DNA of 64,000 nt, taken from positions 1,054,001 to 1,118,000 of the forward strand of contig CP151794.1 of the NCBI GenBank assembly GCA_041860225.1, written 5' to 3'. Below, in pieces: positions 52,477-61,144 of the stretch; the first letter of the stretch is position 1, and each line of letters opens with the position of its first letter. The notes beneath the pieces are model-generated. The model had not been told where the DNA came from, ran no database searches, and saw nothing but the letters and a program-made list of their open reading frames with translations. This DNA is from Magnimaribacter mokuoloeensis (lineage in GTDB: Bacteria > Pseudomonadota > Gammaproteobacteria > Magnimaribacterales > Magnimaribacteraceae). The position numbers and the translations under genes are program-made.

Positions 52477-54115
52477 AAAGCTGACTTACTTTTTACCGGT
52501 ACTTTTAATTTCTGGGATTTTAATCTGGGAATACAAAGTAAATATTCTTATTTGGTCCATCCCAAAAATAGCCTATTTCATAATGCCTATACAAGAAAAC
52601 ATCCCAACTTCTTGGTCTAAAGGTCCAGAGGTTGCTTTACAAGATGATAGGCCAAACATAATCTTAATTTTAGCCGATGATATGGGTTACAACGATATAT
52701 CCATGCATAACGGAGGGGCAGCTGACGGAACCCTTCAGACTCCTCATATTGATTCATTGGCAAAAAGCGGTATTTTATTTTCAAGAGGTTATGCAGCAAA
52801 TGCAACTTGCGCTCCTTCTAGAGCTTCAATAATGACTGGAAAATATCCTACAAGGTTTGGATACGAATTTACTCCTGTTCCTGCCACGGGCAGATTAATA
52901 ATGCAATGGCTGGCGGACGAGGATGATGCAGAATTAAGAGCAAGGATTGATCGAGAAGTAGCAGCGAACATACCTCCTTATATGGAACAAGGGATGCCCA
53001 CCGAACAAATAACGGTTGCAGAACTCTTACGAGATGCAGGATATTACACGGCCCATATAGGAAAATGGCATCTTGGTAATGCCTATGGTATGGATCCTCT
53101 CAGTCAAGGCTTTCAAGACTCTCTGCAAATGGTGGGACCACTGTATTTACCTGAGGATCATCCAGATGTCATTAATGCTAAGTTCAATACTAGGATTGAC
53201 AGAATGATTTGGGGGATTGGGCAATATTCAGCTAACTTTAATGGGGGAGATTTATTCGCACCCGATAAATATCTTACAGATTACTATACCGACGAAGCAT
53301 TAAAGGTAATTGAGAATAATAAAAATAGACCCTTTTTCTTATATTTAAGTCACTGGGCAATTCATAATCCACTCCAAGCTTTAAGAAGCGATGTTGAGCA
53401 AATGAGTCATATGGATGGTCATAATCTTCAGGTTTATTCAGGAATGATAGCTGCGCTTGATAGAAGTGTAGGAAAGGTTGTTCAGAAATTAAAAGATTTA
53501 GATATTTATGGGAAAACCTTAATTATTTTCACTAGTGATAATGGTGGAGCTAACTACATTGAATTGGATGATATAAATAAGCCCTATAGAGGTTGGAAAA
53601 TAAGTTTTTTTGAGGGTGGAATCAGAGTTCCTTACATTGTTAGCTGGCCCGATCAAATCGATCCAGGACAGAAATCAGAGAGCATTGTTCATCATTTTGA
53701 TATTTTACCTACCATCACTTCAGCTGCGGGCATCAAATCACCCATTGAGACAAGTTTAGATGGTGTAAATTTATTGCCTTACATAAAGAAAGAAGTTGAT
53801 ACTCAACCTCATAAAACCCTTTTTTGGAGATCTGGGAATCATCAGTCGGTTCTTCACGAAGACTGGAAATATATAGTAAGCAAAAAAGAAAATTTCCAAT
53901 GGTTGTTTGATACATCAGTTGATCAGGAAGAAAAAAATAATGTCATAGATAGTCATCCGGAAAAAGCACAATTACTTAAAGAACTATTAGTGAAATTTAA
54001 TTCTGAACAAAGTGACCCTTTATTTCCTTCTGCTTTTGAAATTTCAACTATGGTAGATAAGTATGATGGAGAAGAGTATGAAGAGGGTGATGAATATATC
54101 TATTGGTCGAACTAG
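52466..54115 (+). CDS. Type I sulfatase (arylsulfatase-like), membrane-anchored or exported
   Basis: 549 residues. An N-terminal hydrophobic stretch (about 7-40) is a signal peptide or anchor. Metal Asp71-Asp72 (LADDMGYND), formylglycine site Cys115 in CAPSRASIMTGKYPTRFG, then HIGKWHLGN, LYLSHWAIHNPLQ, and FTSDNGGANY. The C-x-P-S-R motif needs conversion of Cys by a formylglycine-generating enzyme, whose gene is not in this window. It hydrolyses sulfate esters in the periplasm, substrate unknown. ATGs at 52466 and 52469 are both possible starts. Confidence 0.93.
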   Translation: MMRKKLTYFLPVLLISGILIWEYKVNILIWSIPKIAYFIMPIQENIPTSWSKGPEVALQDDRPNIILILADDMGYNDISMHNGGAADGTLQTPHIDSLAKSGILFSRGYAANATCAPSRASIMTGKYPTRFGYEFTPVPATGRLIMQWLADEDDAELRARIDREVAANIPPYMEQGMPTEQITVAELLRDAGYYTAHIGKWHLGNAYGMDPLSQGFQDSLQMVGPLYLPEDHPDVINAKFNTRIDRMIWGIGQYSANFNGGDLFAPDKYLTDYYTDEALKVIENNKNRPFFLYLSHWAIHNPLQALRSDVEQMSHMDGHNLQVYSGMIAALDRSVGKVVQKLKDLDIYGKTLIIFTSDNGGANYIELDDINKPYRGWKISFFEGGIRVPYIVSWPDQIDPGQKSESIVHHFDILPTITSAAGIKSPIETSLDGVNLLPYIKKEVDTQPHKTLFWRSGNHQSVLHEDWKYIVSKKENFQWLFDTSVDQEEKNNVIDSHPEKAQLLKELLVKFNSEQSDPLFPSAFEISTMVDKYDGEEYEEGDEYIYWSN

Positions 54116-54182
54116 AAATCTTTAGCTCACTATCCAAAAACAAATCATCATATATACTGGCTTTTTTGTTTGAGGAAAAGAA

Positions 54183-55154
54183 ATGAAAACACAAATAACT
54201 GAACTTTTTGGAATAGAACATCCCATCATCCAAGGTGGAATGCATTTTGTTGGTTTTGCTGAACTGGCTGCTGCCGTATCAAACGCAGGTGGTCTTGGAA
54301 TAATTACAGGTCTCACTCAGGGTACGCCAGAAAAATTAGATGCTGAGATTAAAAAATGCCAAGCATTAACAGATAAGCCTTTTGGTGTGAATCTAACTTT
54401 CTTACCTTCTATGACACCTCCAAACTATCCTGGTCTTATTGAAGTCATTATCAATAATGGTGTAAAAGTAGTAGAGACAGCCGGAAGAAATCCAGCGGTC
54501 TATATGCCGGCTATGAAAGATGCTGGTATCAAAGTAATCCATAAATGCACATCTGTAAGACACTCGATCAAGGCACAAGATATTGGTTGTGATGCTGTAT
54601 CGGTTGATGGCTTTGAGTGTGGTGGTCATCCCGGTGAAGATGATATTCCCAACTTTATTCTTCTTCCAAGAGCTGCCGATGAACTAGACATTCCTTTTGT
54701 TGCATCTGGTGGAATGGCAGATGCAAGAAGCTTAGTTGCCGCTATGGCACTTGGAGCTGAAGGTATGAATATGGGCACTCGTTTTATTGCAACAGAAGAT
54801 GCACCAGTACATCAAAATGTTAAGGAGGCCATTGTTAATGCAAGCGAACTAGATACTCGATTAATAATGAGATCTCTAACAAATACTGAAAGAGTTTTAA
54901 ATAATCCTGCTGTTGAGAGCCTTATGGCAAAAGAAAAAGCGCTAGGAGATGACTTAAAGTTTGAAGATATTATTGATGAAGTTGCAGGTGTCTATCCTAA
55001 GGTAATGATGGATGGTGAGCCTGAAGCAGGTGCTTGGTCTTGTGGTATGGTAGCTGGCTTAGTAAGCGATATACCTACAGTAAAAGAATTGATTGATCGA
55101 ATAATGTCTGAAGCTGAAGACATTATTGCTTCTAAGCTTCAAAAAGCAATATAG
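54183..55154 (+). CDS. Nitronate monooxygenase-family flavoprotein (second copy)
   Basis: 323-residue FMN TIM-barrel enzyme: PIIQGGMHFVGFAELAAAVSNAGGLG, PFGVNLTFLP, GFECGGHPGEDD, FVASGGMADARSLVAAMALGAEGMNMGTRF. The HPG in GGHPGE is typical of nitronate monooxygenases, making this copy closer to that group than the one at 49966. Ribosome site GAGGAAAAG before the ATG; a 67-base gap follows the sulfatase gene. Role in the block is not known. Confidence 0.9.
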   Translation: MKTQITELFGIEHPIIQGGMHFVGFAELAAAVSNAGGLGIITGLTQGTPEKLDAEIKKCQALTDKPFGVNLTFLPSMTPPNYPGLIEVIINNGVKVVETAGRNPAVYMPAMKDAGIKVIHKCTSVRHSIKAQDIGCDAVSVDGFECGGHPGEDDIPNFILLPRAADELDIPFVASGGMADARSLVAAMALGAEGMNMGTRFIATEDAPVHQNVKEAIVNASELDTRLIMRSLTNTERVLNNPAVESLMAKEKALGDDLKFEDIIDEVAGVYPKVMMDGEPEAGAWSCGMVAGLVSDIPTVKELIDRIMSEAEDIIASKLQKAI

Positions 55155-55164
55155 ATATAAAATC

Positions 55165-55704
55165 TTGATAAAGTCCCCAAGAAAGATACACAAGTATTTG
55201 AGTTTAGCTATTTCAGTTCAACTCTTATTATGGACCATATCAGGTATCTATTTTTCCTTTAATAAAATTGAAGATGTTAGAGGTAGTCAATATTTAAGAA
55301 CTACGGAAGTAATAGAAACTCCCAAAGGTAATAAGATTGAACCTCAAAAAGCTTTATTAACTGTTGCTGATAAAACTTTTTTAAAACCCATCTCAGTTGT
55401 TGAAATAACGGAAAATAAAGCAGGTTCAGAATATAGAGGACGAACTTTACCTCTGTACATGATTGAAACAATTAATGAGGAAAGTGAAAAGATCAATGTT
55501 TATTTAGATCCTTTCTCTGAAGAGATAGTTGCGATTAGATCAAATCAATGGAGGATATGGGACTTTATGTGGGGTATACATATCATGGATTGGAACGAAA
55601 GAGACAATATAGGTAATATTTTCATAAAGGTCTTCTCTATCCTAGCCTTATTAAGCGCTTTATCTGGTATCTATCTTTTCTTTAGTTTGAATAAAAAGAA
55701 ATAA
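55165..55704 (+). CDS. PepSY-associated membrane protein
   Basis: 179 residues if TTG 55165 is used; the frame is open back to TTG 55126 inside the NMO gene. Helix near 14-32 (SLAISVQLLLWTISGIYFSF), a periplasmic part of about 100 residues, WGIHIMDWNERDN, and a final helix (about 150-172). This is the pattern of short PepSY-TM proteins, often linked to iron or redox transport. Start choice is uncertain because no clear ribosome site is visible. Convergent with the next minus-strand gene, 4 bases apart. Confidence 0.72.
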   Translation: MIKSPRKIHKYLSLAISVQLLLWTISGIYFSFNKIEDVRGSQYLRTTEVIETPKGNKIEPQKALLTVADKTFLKPISVVEITENKAGSEYRGRTLPLYMIETINEESEKINVYLDPFSEEIVAIRSNQWRIWDFMWGIHIMDWNERDNIGNIFIKVFSILALLSALSGIYLFFSLNKKK

Positions 55705-55708
55705 AACC

Positions 55709-56002
55709 CTACTTTAGAGAATCCTTAAACCACTGGGGCAAAAGATCGATATCATATTTCTTGGCAAATTTTGCGATCATAGGAATAGTTATTGGTGCAA
55801 AAGGAATCACAGTCATTAGACCTAGACTCAAGTCTTTAAGTAATTCGTTCAACTGGTTATTTGCTTTTTCTAAATCTTCGTCAGTTGCCTCATCTTTTAT
55901 GTAGTCAGAGTAAGTTTTAAGCATGTTTCTTGAAGGCTCAGTCTCTTCAGTAAGTTTCTCCTTTAAGAAAGCTATAATTTTTTTGGCTCTTCCATCAAGC
56001 AT
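55709..56002 (-). CDS. Small hypothetical protein, LETM1-like tail
   Basis: 97 residues. The N-terminal half is charged and helical; the C-terminal half LGLMTVIPFAPITIPMIAKF followed by AKKYDIDLLPQWFK is hydrophobic then basic. That tail weakly resembles the LETM1-like pattern in small bacterial proteins. No firm family call. Stand-alone gene between convergent PepSY-type and divergent nth. Confidence 0.65.
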   Translation of the reverse strand: MLDGRAKKIIAFLKEKLTEETEPSRNMLKTYSDYIKDEATDEDLEKANNQLNELLKDLSLGLMTVIPFAPITIPMIAKFAKKYDIDLLPQWFKDSLK

Positions 56003-56041
56003 TAAACAAGTATACTAAGTAAATTAAAGAAGAAGTAAGTT

Positions 56042-56695
56042 TTGAATAAAGAAGAAAGATTTATTTATGTCAGTAAAGAGCTCCAAAAGCTCTATCCAAA
56101 AACCCCCATTCCCCTTGACCATGACTCTATCTATACCCTTTTAGTAGCAGTTTTATTATCTGCTCAATGTACAGATATTCGAGTTAATCAAGTTACTCCT
56201 GCCCTATTCTCATTAGCTGATAACCCGTTTGATATGGCCTTGGTGGATATAGATGAAATAAGAGAAATTATTAAACCTTGTGGTTTATCTCCAAAAAAAT
56301 CAAGAGCTATATCGGAGTTAAGTAAGATTCTTTGTAAAGACTATGAAGGTAAGGTTCCTGAAAGTTTTGAGGCTTTAGAGGCCTTACCAGGTGTAGGCCA
56401 TAAAACTGCTTCTGTTGTTATGAGTCAAGGCTTCAATCATCCAGCATTTCCAGTAGACACACATATTCACAGATTAGCCCAAAGATGGAGACTTTCTAAG
56501 GGGAAAAATGTTACTCAAACTGAAAAGGATTTAAAAAAAGGCTTCCCTATAGAAGACTGGAATAAACTTCATCTTCAAATCATTTTTTACGGTCGAGAGT
56601 TCTGCACTGCAAGAGGTTGTGACGGTAGAATGTGTAAAATCTGTTCAGTAGTAAATAAAGGCAGAAAATCTCCAATAGTTACCAACAAAGCTTAA
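56042..56695 (+). CDS. nth: Endonuclease III
   Basis: Base-excision repair glycosylase/AP lyase for oxidised pyrimidines. 217 residues with HhH motif LPGVGHKTA, catalytic Lys121, and Asp139 in VDTHIHR. The Fe-S cluster cysteines are Cys188, Cys193, Cys198 and Cys201, i.e. C-x4-C-x4-C-x2-C, unlike the C-x6-C-x2-C-x5-C of E. coli. This CTARGCDG type loop occurs in some other bacterial Nth proteins. Start is TTG at 56042, fitted to length. No rnf or metG context is seen. Confidence 0.93.
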   Translation: MNKEERFIYVSKELQKLYPKTPIPLDHDSIYTLLVAVLLSAQCTDIRVNQVTPALFSLADNPFDMALVDIDEIREIIKPCGLSPKKSRAISELSKILCKDYEGKVPESFEALEALPGVGHKTASVVMSQGFNHPAFPVDTHIHRLAQRWRLSKGKNVTQTEKDLKKGFPIEDWNKLHLQIIFYGREFCTARGCDGRMCKICSVVNKGRKSPIVTNKA

Positions 56696-56724
56696 ATAAA
56701 ATAGAGAGAAGTACCATCTCATTC

Positions 56725-56732
56725 TGTATAAT
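56725..56732 (+). promoter_or_regulatory. Candidate -10 element before glyA
   Basis: TGTATAAT (56725-56732) contains a consensus -10 TATAAT at 56727-56732, giving a predicted start near 56739 and a leader of about 30 bases before the glyA ATG. No good -35 is visible at the expected distance. Confidence 0.45.
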
Positions 56733-56768
56733 CCTATTGGTCGCTCAACGTAACTTTTTTAAAAATAT

Positions 56769-58025
56769 ATGTTCATCACCCAAAAGAATTTAAAGGAATT
56801 TGATCCAGAATTATGGTCTTCCATAAACAATGAAACTTCCCGTCAAGAAGAACACATTGAGCTAATTGCATCTGAAAACTACACATCCAAGAGTATCTTG
56901 GAAGTTCAAGGTTCTGTTTTAACAAACAAATATGCTGAAGGTTATCCAGGCAAAAGATACTACGGGGGTTGCGAGCATGTTGATGTTGCAGAATCATTAG
57001 CAATAGATAGGGCTAAAGAATTATATGGAGCTGCATATGCGAATGTTCAACCTCACTCAGGTGCTAGTGCCAATTCCGCAGTTTATCTAGCTTTATGTGA
57101 GGCCGGCGATTCTATCTTAGGTATGAGCCTAGATCATGGTGGTCATTTAACTCATGGCGCTAAGGTAAACTTCTCGGGAAAAACGTATGAGTCTTTTCAG
57201 TATGGTCTCGATCCATCTACAGGTGAACTCAATTATCAAGAAGTTGAAGATTTAGCTAAAAAACATAATCCTAAAATGATTGTTGCAGGATTCTCAGCAT
57301 ATTCAGGAATAGTTGATTGGGAAAGATTCAGAAAAATTGCAGATTCAGTTGATGCTTACCTTCTTGTTGATATGGCTCACGTATCTGGTTTAGTGGCTGC
57401 AGGAGAATACCCCTCTCCCATACCTTATGCAGATGTGGTTACGACCACTACTCATAAAACATTGAGAGGACCAAGAGGTGGCTTAATCTTGGCAAAGGAG
57501 AACGAAGAGATACATAAGAAACTTAACTCTGCTATTTTTCCAGGAACACAAGGGGGGCCATTAATGCATGTCATAGCAGCAAAAGCTGTGTGTTTTAAAG
57601 AAGCTCTGGATCCTGCCTTTAAGAAATACCAAAAACAAGTCAAAGCAAATGCAAAACAAATGGCTGCTACATTCATGGAAAGAGGAATTAATATCGTTTC
57701 GAATGGAACTGAAAACCATATGTTCTTGGTAGATCTCGTCGAAAAAGGTTTAACAGGTAAAGATGCTGACGCTGCTCTAGGTAAGGCCAATATAACAGTC
57801 AATAAAAATGCTGTGCCTAATGACCCTCAGTCACCATTTGTAACTAGCGGCTTAAGAATAGGTACACCTGCGGCAACTACAAGAGGATTCAAAGAAGAAG
57901 AAATCACTTTGGTAGCAACTTGGATATGCGATGTTCTTGAGGACATTAATAATGAACAAGTTATAGAAGAAGTAAAAACTAAAGTTATTGAACTTTGTTC
58001 TAGATTTCCAGTATATTCAAATTAA
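56769..58025 (+). CDS. glyA: Serine hydroxymethyltransferase
   Basis: PLP enzyme converting serine and tetrahydrofolate to glycine and methylene-THF. 418 residues; ELIASENYTSKSI near the start, YAEGYPGKRYYGGCEHVD, the PLP lysine in VVTTTTHKTLRGPRGG, and FVTSGLRIGTPAATTRGF near the end. It heads the glyA-nrdR-rib operon, with nrdR starting 3 bases after its stop. Confidence 0.97.
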   Translation: MFITQKNLKEFDPELWSSINNETSRQEEHIELIASENYTSKSILEVQGSVLTNKYAEGYPGKRYYGGCEHVDVAESLAIDRAKELYGAAYANVQPHSGASANSAVYLALCEAGDSILGMSLDHGGHLTHGAKVNFSGKTYESFQYGLDPSTGELNYQEVEDLAKKHNPKMIVAGFSAYSGIVDWERFRKIADSVDAYLLVDMAHVSGLVAAGEYPSPIPYADVVTTTTHKTLRGPRGGLILAKENEEIHKKLNSAIFPGTQGGPLMHVIAAKAVCFKEALDPAFKKYQKQVKANAKQMAATFMERGINIVSNGTENHMFLVDLVEKGLTGKDADAALGKANITVNKNAVPNDPQSPFVTSGLRIGTPAATTRGFKEEEITLVATWICDVLEDINNEQVIEEVKTKVIELCSRFPVYSN

Positions 58026-58028
58026 CTT

Positions 58029-58484
58029 ATGCACTGTCCTTACTGTGGTTTCTCAGATACAAAGGTTATCGATTCAAGATTGATAGCTGAAGGACAGCAA
58101 ATTAGAAGAAGAAGAGAATGCCCTCAATGTAATGAAAGATTTACAACATTTGAGACTGCTGAACTTTTGATGCCAAGAGTAATTAAGCAAAAAGATAATT
58201 CAAGAGAGCCTTTTGATGAACACAAACTTAGAGAAGGGCTTTATAGATCTCTAGAAAAAAGACCGGTTGGTGAAGAAGAAATTGAGACTCTAATTGAAGA
58301 CATCAAGAAAGACATAAGATCTTCTGGAGAAAGAGAAATACCTTCTAGATTAATTGGAGAGGTGGTTATGCAAAATCTCAGAAAGATTGATGAAGTAGCT
58401 TTCATCAGATTCGCTTCTGTATATCGAAGATTTGAAGATATTAATGAATTCTCAGAAGAAGTAGAGAAATTAACAAGCGATTGA
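58029..58484 (+). CDS. nrdR: Transcriptional repressor NrdR
   Basis: Zinc-ribbon and ATP-cone repressor of ribonucleotide reductase genes. 151 residues; Cys pairs in MHCPYCGFSDTKV and RRECPQCNERF, then the ATP-cone (about 49-139; PFDEHKLREGLYRSLEKRPV). Size is typical. No nrd gene is in the window. The nrdR-ribD neighbourhood is common. Confidence 0.97.
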   Translation: MHCPYCGFSDTKVIDSRLIAEGQQIRRRRECPQCNERFTTFETAELLMPRVIKQKDNSREPFDEHKLREGLYRSLEKRPVGEEEIETLIEDIKKDIRSSGEREIPSRLIGEVVMQNLRKIDEVAFIRFASVYRRFEDINEFSEEVEKLTSD

Positions 58485-58486
58485 TC

Positions 58487-59581
58487 ATGACTTCCCCTTC
58501 AGAGCATATGAGCGAAGCTCTATCTCTAGCCAAAAAAGGCTTGCTTACAACCAGGCCAAACCCCATGGTTGGATGCGTAATAACACTTGAGAATAAAGTT
58601 ATAGGAAGAGGATGGCATCAGAAAGCAGGTGAAGGCCATGCTGAGGTTAATGCCATTCAAGACGTTTTTGAAAATCTAGGTGATGAAGCAACTTCTTCGC
58701 TTGAAAAAGCAGAAATGTATGTAACCTTGGAGCCATGCTCAACTACCGGTAAAACCCCTCCTTGCTCCGAAGCAATCAAAAGAAGCGGTATTAAAAAAGT
58801 CTATATTGCTTCAGAAGATACCTCACAAGACGGTTTTGCAAGAAAGGAAAAAGATATAGAGATTTTAGAAGGACTATTAAGAGAAGAAGCTAGAAAATTA
58901 AATAGAGGGTTTTTCTCTAGAATAGAAAAAAATAGACCATTCATTACAGTAAAGATGGCAACAGGCCTAGATGCAGGCATCGCCTTGGCTTCAGGAAAAA
59001 GTAAATGGATAACTTCAGAACTATCTAGACAAGATGTTCACAAACTTAGGGCCTGTAATGAAGCAATCCTCACGGGTATAGGAACAGTCTTGGAAGACAA
59101 TCCCTCTCTGACATCAAGAGATTCAGGTTATGAAGAAAGTGAAGTGTTACAACCGTTGCGTGTAGTAGTAGATAGAAATAATAGACTAACTGGTAAAGAA
59201 AATATATTTTCTGAAGAAACTAACACTCTCATATTTACAACCAAGAAAACTAAAATTAAAGAAGGTAATGTTGAGATTTGTTATCAAGACAAAGATGTCT
59301 TAAGCGATCTCAATTTTATAGTGGAATTTCTAGCGAATGAGAAATCTATAAATAATCTTATGGTTGAGTCAGGTTCAGGGATGTTTGATGTACTTCTAAA
59401 AGAACAACTAATAGACGAACTTGTACTCTATCAGGCACCCAAACTATTGGGTGAAGAAAGGAAAACCTTCTCTAAATTCAATCAGACTGATAAAAAACTG
59501 AGTACAATAGGCTTCGAAATTAATGCGATCACTGATTTGGGACAAGATAAGAAGATTATTCTTACCCCTAACTATACTTAA
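58487..59581 (+). CDS. ribD: Bifunctional diaminohydroxyphosphoribosylaminopyrimidine deaminase / reductase
   Basis: Two consecutive riboflavin steps. 364 residues from ATG 58487 (a TTG two codons earlier overlaps nrdR). The deaminase domain shows zinc ligands in GEGHAEVNAI and TLEPCSTTGKTPPC. The reductase domain (about 150-364) shows TVKMATGLDAGIAL, SKWITSE and LMVESGSGMFD. It ends in a TAATG overlap with ribBA. Confidence 0.95.
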   Translation: MTSPSEHMSEALSLAKKGLLTTRPNPMVGCVITLENKVIGRGWHQKAGEGHAEVNAIQDVFENLGDEATSSLEKAEMYVTLEPCSTTGKTPPCSEAIKRSGIKKVYIASEDTSQDGFARKEKDIEILEGLLREEARKLNRGFFSRIEKNRPFITVKMATGLDAGIALASGKSKWITSELSRQDVHKLRACNEAILTGIGTVLEDNPSLTSRDSGYEESEVLQPLRVVVDRNNRLTGKENIFSEETNTLIFTTKKTKIKEGNVEICYQDKDVLSDLNFIVEFLANEKSINNLMVESGSGMFDVLLKEQLIDELVLYQAPKLLGEERKTFSKFNQTDKKLSTIGFEINAITDLGQDKKIILTPNYT

Positions 59582-60672
59582 TGAAATTAAATAGTATTCA
59601 AGAAATTATTGAAGATATCTCTCAAGGAAAGATGGTTATCCTCATGGATGATGAAGATAGAGAGAATGAAGGCGACCTCGTTTTAGCCGCTGAATTGGTA
59701 GATGCAGAGGCGATTAACTTTATGGCCACACATGCTCGTGGGCTCATCTGCTTGGCGATTAACGAAGATAGATGCAAGACTCTAGGTTTGGAGCAAATGG
59801 TAAAAAATAATGGAACTGAACTAGGGACGGCATTTACAACCTCGATAGAAGCAGCTGAGGGAGTTACTACAGGGATATCTGCGGCAGATCGTGCAACCAC
59901 TATCAAAGCAGCTGTCAATTCACAGGCCAAGACTGAGGATATTGTTCAACCTGGTCATGTTTTTCCTATAAAAGCGCAAGAAGGTGGTGTACTAACAAGA
60001 GCTGGTCATACCGAAGCAGGTACTGATCTTGCCAAGTTAGCTGGGCTTGATCCTTCAGCGGTCATTGTAGAAATAATGAATGATGACGGCACGATGGCAC
60101 GAAGAAAGGATCTTGAAGTGTTCGCAAAGAAGCATAAACTCAAAATAGGAACCATCGCAGACTTGATACATTACAGAAATATTAGTGAGAAGAGTATCCA
60201 GTTAATTGATAAAACTAACATCAAGTCTGAATACGGAGAATTTGCTTTAAGTGCTTATGAAGATACCATCAATGGAGAAGTTCACATTGCCCTTATTAAG
60301 GGAGATATTAATCCTGATGATGAGGTGATGGTTAGAGTTCAGCAAAATAATACTCTTCAAGATGTTATGGGAATTAACGAGTTTGGGAGCAGACTCTCTT
60401 TTTCTCAGGCAATGAAGAAAATTAACGATGAAGACAAAGGAGTCCTGTTATTTTTATCACATCATGAAACTCCTCAAGAAATTCTTTCCAATATATCTTT
60501 TCTGAAAGATCAAAAAAGAGCTAAAACTAATGATGGTCCTGATTCGAGAATAATAGGTGTAGGCGCACAGATTCTTAAAGATCTTGGTATAACAAAAATT
60601 AGGCTTTTGGGAGCTTCGGTGAAATATCCCCTCACTGGTTTTGATTTAGAAATTACTGAATTTATAAACTAG
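59581..60672 (+). CDS. ribB: 3,4-dihydroxy-2-butanone-4-phosphate synthase with inactive cyclohydrolase-like domain
   Basis: 363 residues. The DHBP synthase domain (about 1-200) has the acidic loop DDEDRENEGDLVLAAE, and GVLTRAGHTEAGTDLA. The C-terminal part aligns with GTP cyclohydrolase II, but where RibA has its three zinc cysteines this protein reads VQQNNTLQDVMGINEFGSR with no Cys, so the second activity is very probably lost. Such fusions (RibBX type) are known in proteobacteria. The separate ribA at 40058 supplies GTP cyclohydrolase II. Confidence 0.94.
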   Translation: MKLNSIQEIIEDISQGKMVILMDDEDRENEGDLVLAAELVDAEAINFMATHARGLICLAINEDRCKTLGLEQMVKNNGTELGTAFTTSIEAAEGVTTGISAADRATTIKAAVNSQAKTEDIVQPGHVFPIKAQEGGVLTRAGHTEAGTDLAKLAGLDPSAVIVEIMNDDGTMARRKDLEVFAKKHKLKIGTIADLIHYRNISEKSIQLIDKTNIKSEYGEFALSAYEDTINGEVHIALIKGDINPDDEVMVRVQQNNTLQDVMGINEFGSRLSFSQAMKKINDEDKGVLLFLSHHETPQEILSNISFLKDQKRAKTNDGPDSRIIGVGAQILKDLGITKIRLLGASVKYPLTGFDLEITEFIN

Positions 60673-60676
60673 AAAA

Positions 60677-61141
60677 ATGAAAGGTCTAGAAATAAACAAT
60701 TTATCTGAAAAATCAAAAGAAGGGAGTTATGGAATAGTCTATACCTCCTGGAATGCAGATATAGTTCAAGATTTATTGAATGAGACAAAGAAAGAACTGC
60801 TAAGCCAAGGTGTGGATGAAAAGAAGATAATTATTAAAGAGGTACCTGGCGCATTTGAATTACCGTTAGCAACGCAAGTTCTTACAAAAGAAAAAGGAAT
60901 CTCTTCTGTTATTTCTTTGGGTGCAATCATTCAGGGCGATACTCCGCATTTTGATTTCATTTCGAGTTCATGTATTGAAGGGCTACAAACTGTGGCTTTA
61001 AATACTAATGTACCTGTTATATGTGGTGTATTGACTACTAATACTGTTGAGCAGGCGTTAGAAAGATCAGATCCTGATAAGATGAATAAAGGAAAAGAAT
61101 TTGCTTTGAGTGCTATGAGCATGGTGGAAGCCCTTGCTTGA
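60677..61141 (+). CDS. ribH: 6,7-dimethyl-8-ribityllumazine synthase
   Basis: Penultimate step of riboflavin synthesis; forms large icosahedral or pentameric shells. 154 residues with TSWNADIVQDLL, VPGAFELPLATQ, GAIIQGDTPHFDFIS containing the catalytic His, and VPVICGVLTTNTVEQALERS. It lies 4 bases after ribBA and 3 before nusB. Confidence 0.96.
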   Translation: MKGLEINNLSEKSKEGSYGIVYTSWNADIVQDLLNETKKELLSQGVDEKKIIIKEVPGAFELPLATQVLTKEKGISSVISLGAIIQGDTPHFDFISSSCIEGLQTVALNTNVPVICGVLTTNTVEQALERSDPDKMNKGKEFALSAMSMVEALA

Positions 61142-61144
61142 TCG

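Noticed and set aside
54130..54175. Terminator between the sulfatase and second NMO genes
   Set aside because: AAACAAA and TTTGTTT can pair weakly but the stem is short, AT-only and not followed by a clean T-run.
56700..56768. Glycine riboswitch before glyA
   Set aside because: The leader after the candidate -10 is only about 30 bases, too short for the aptamer.
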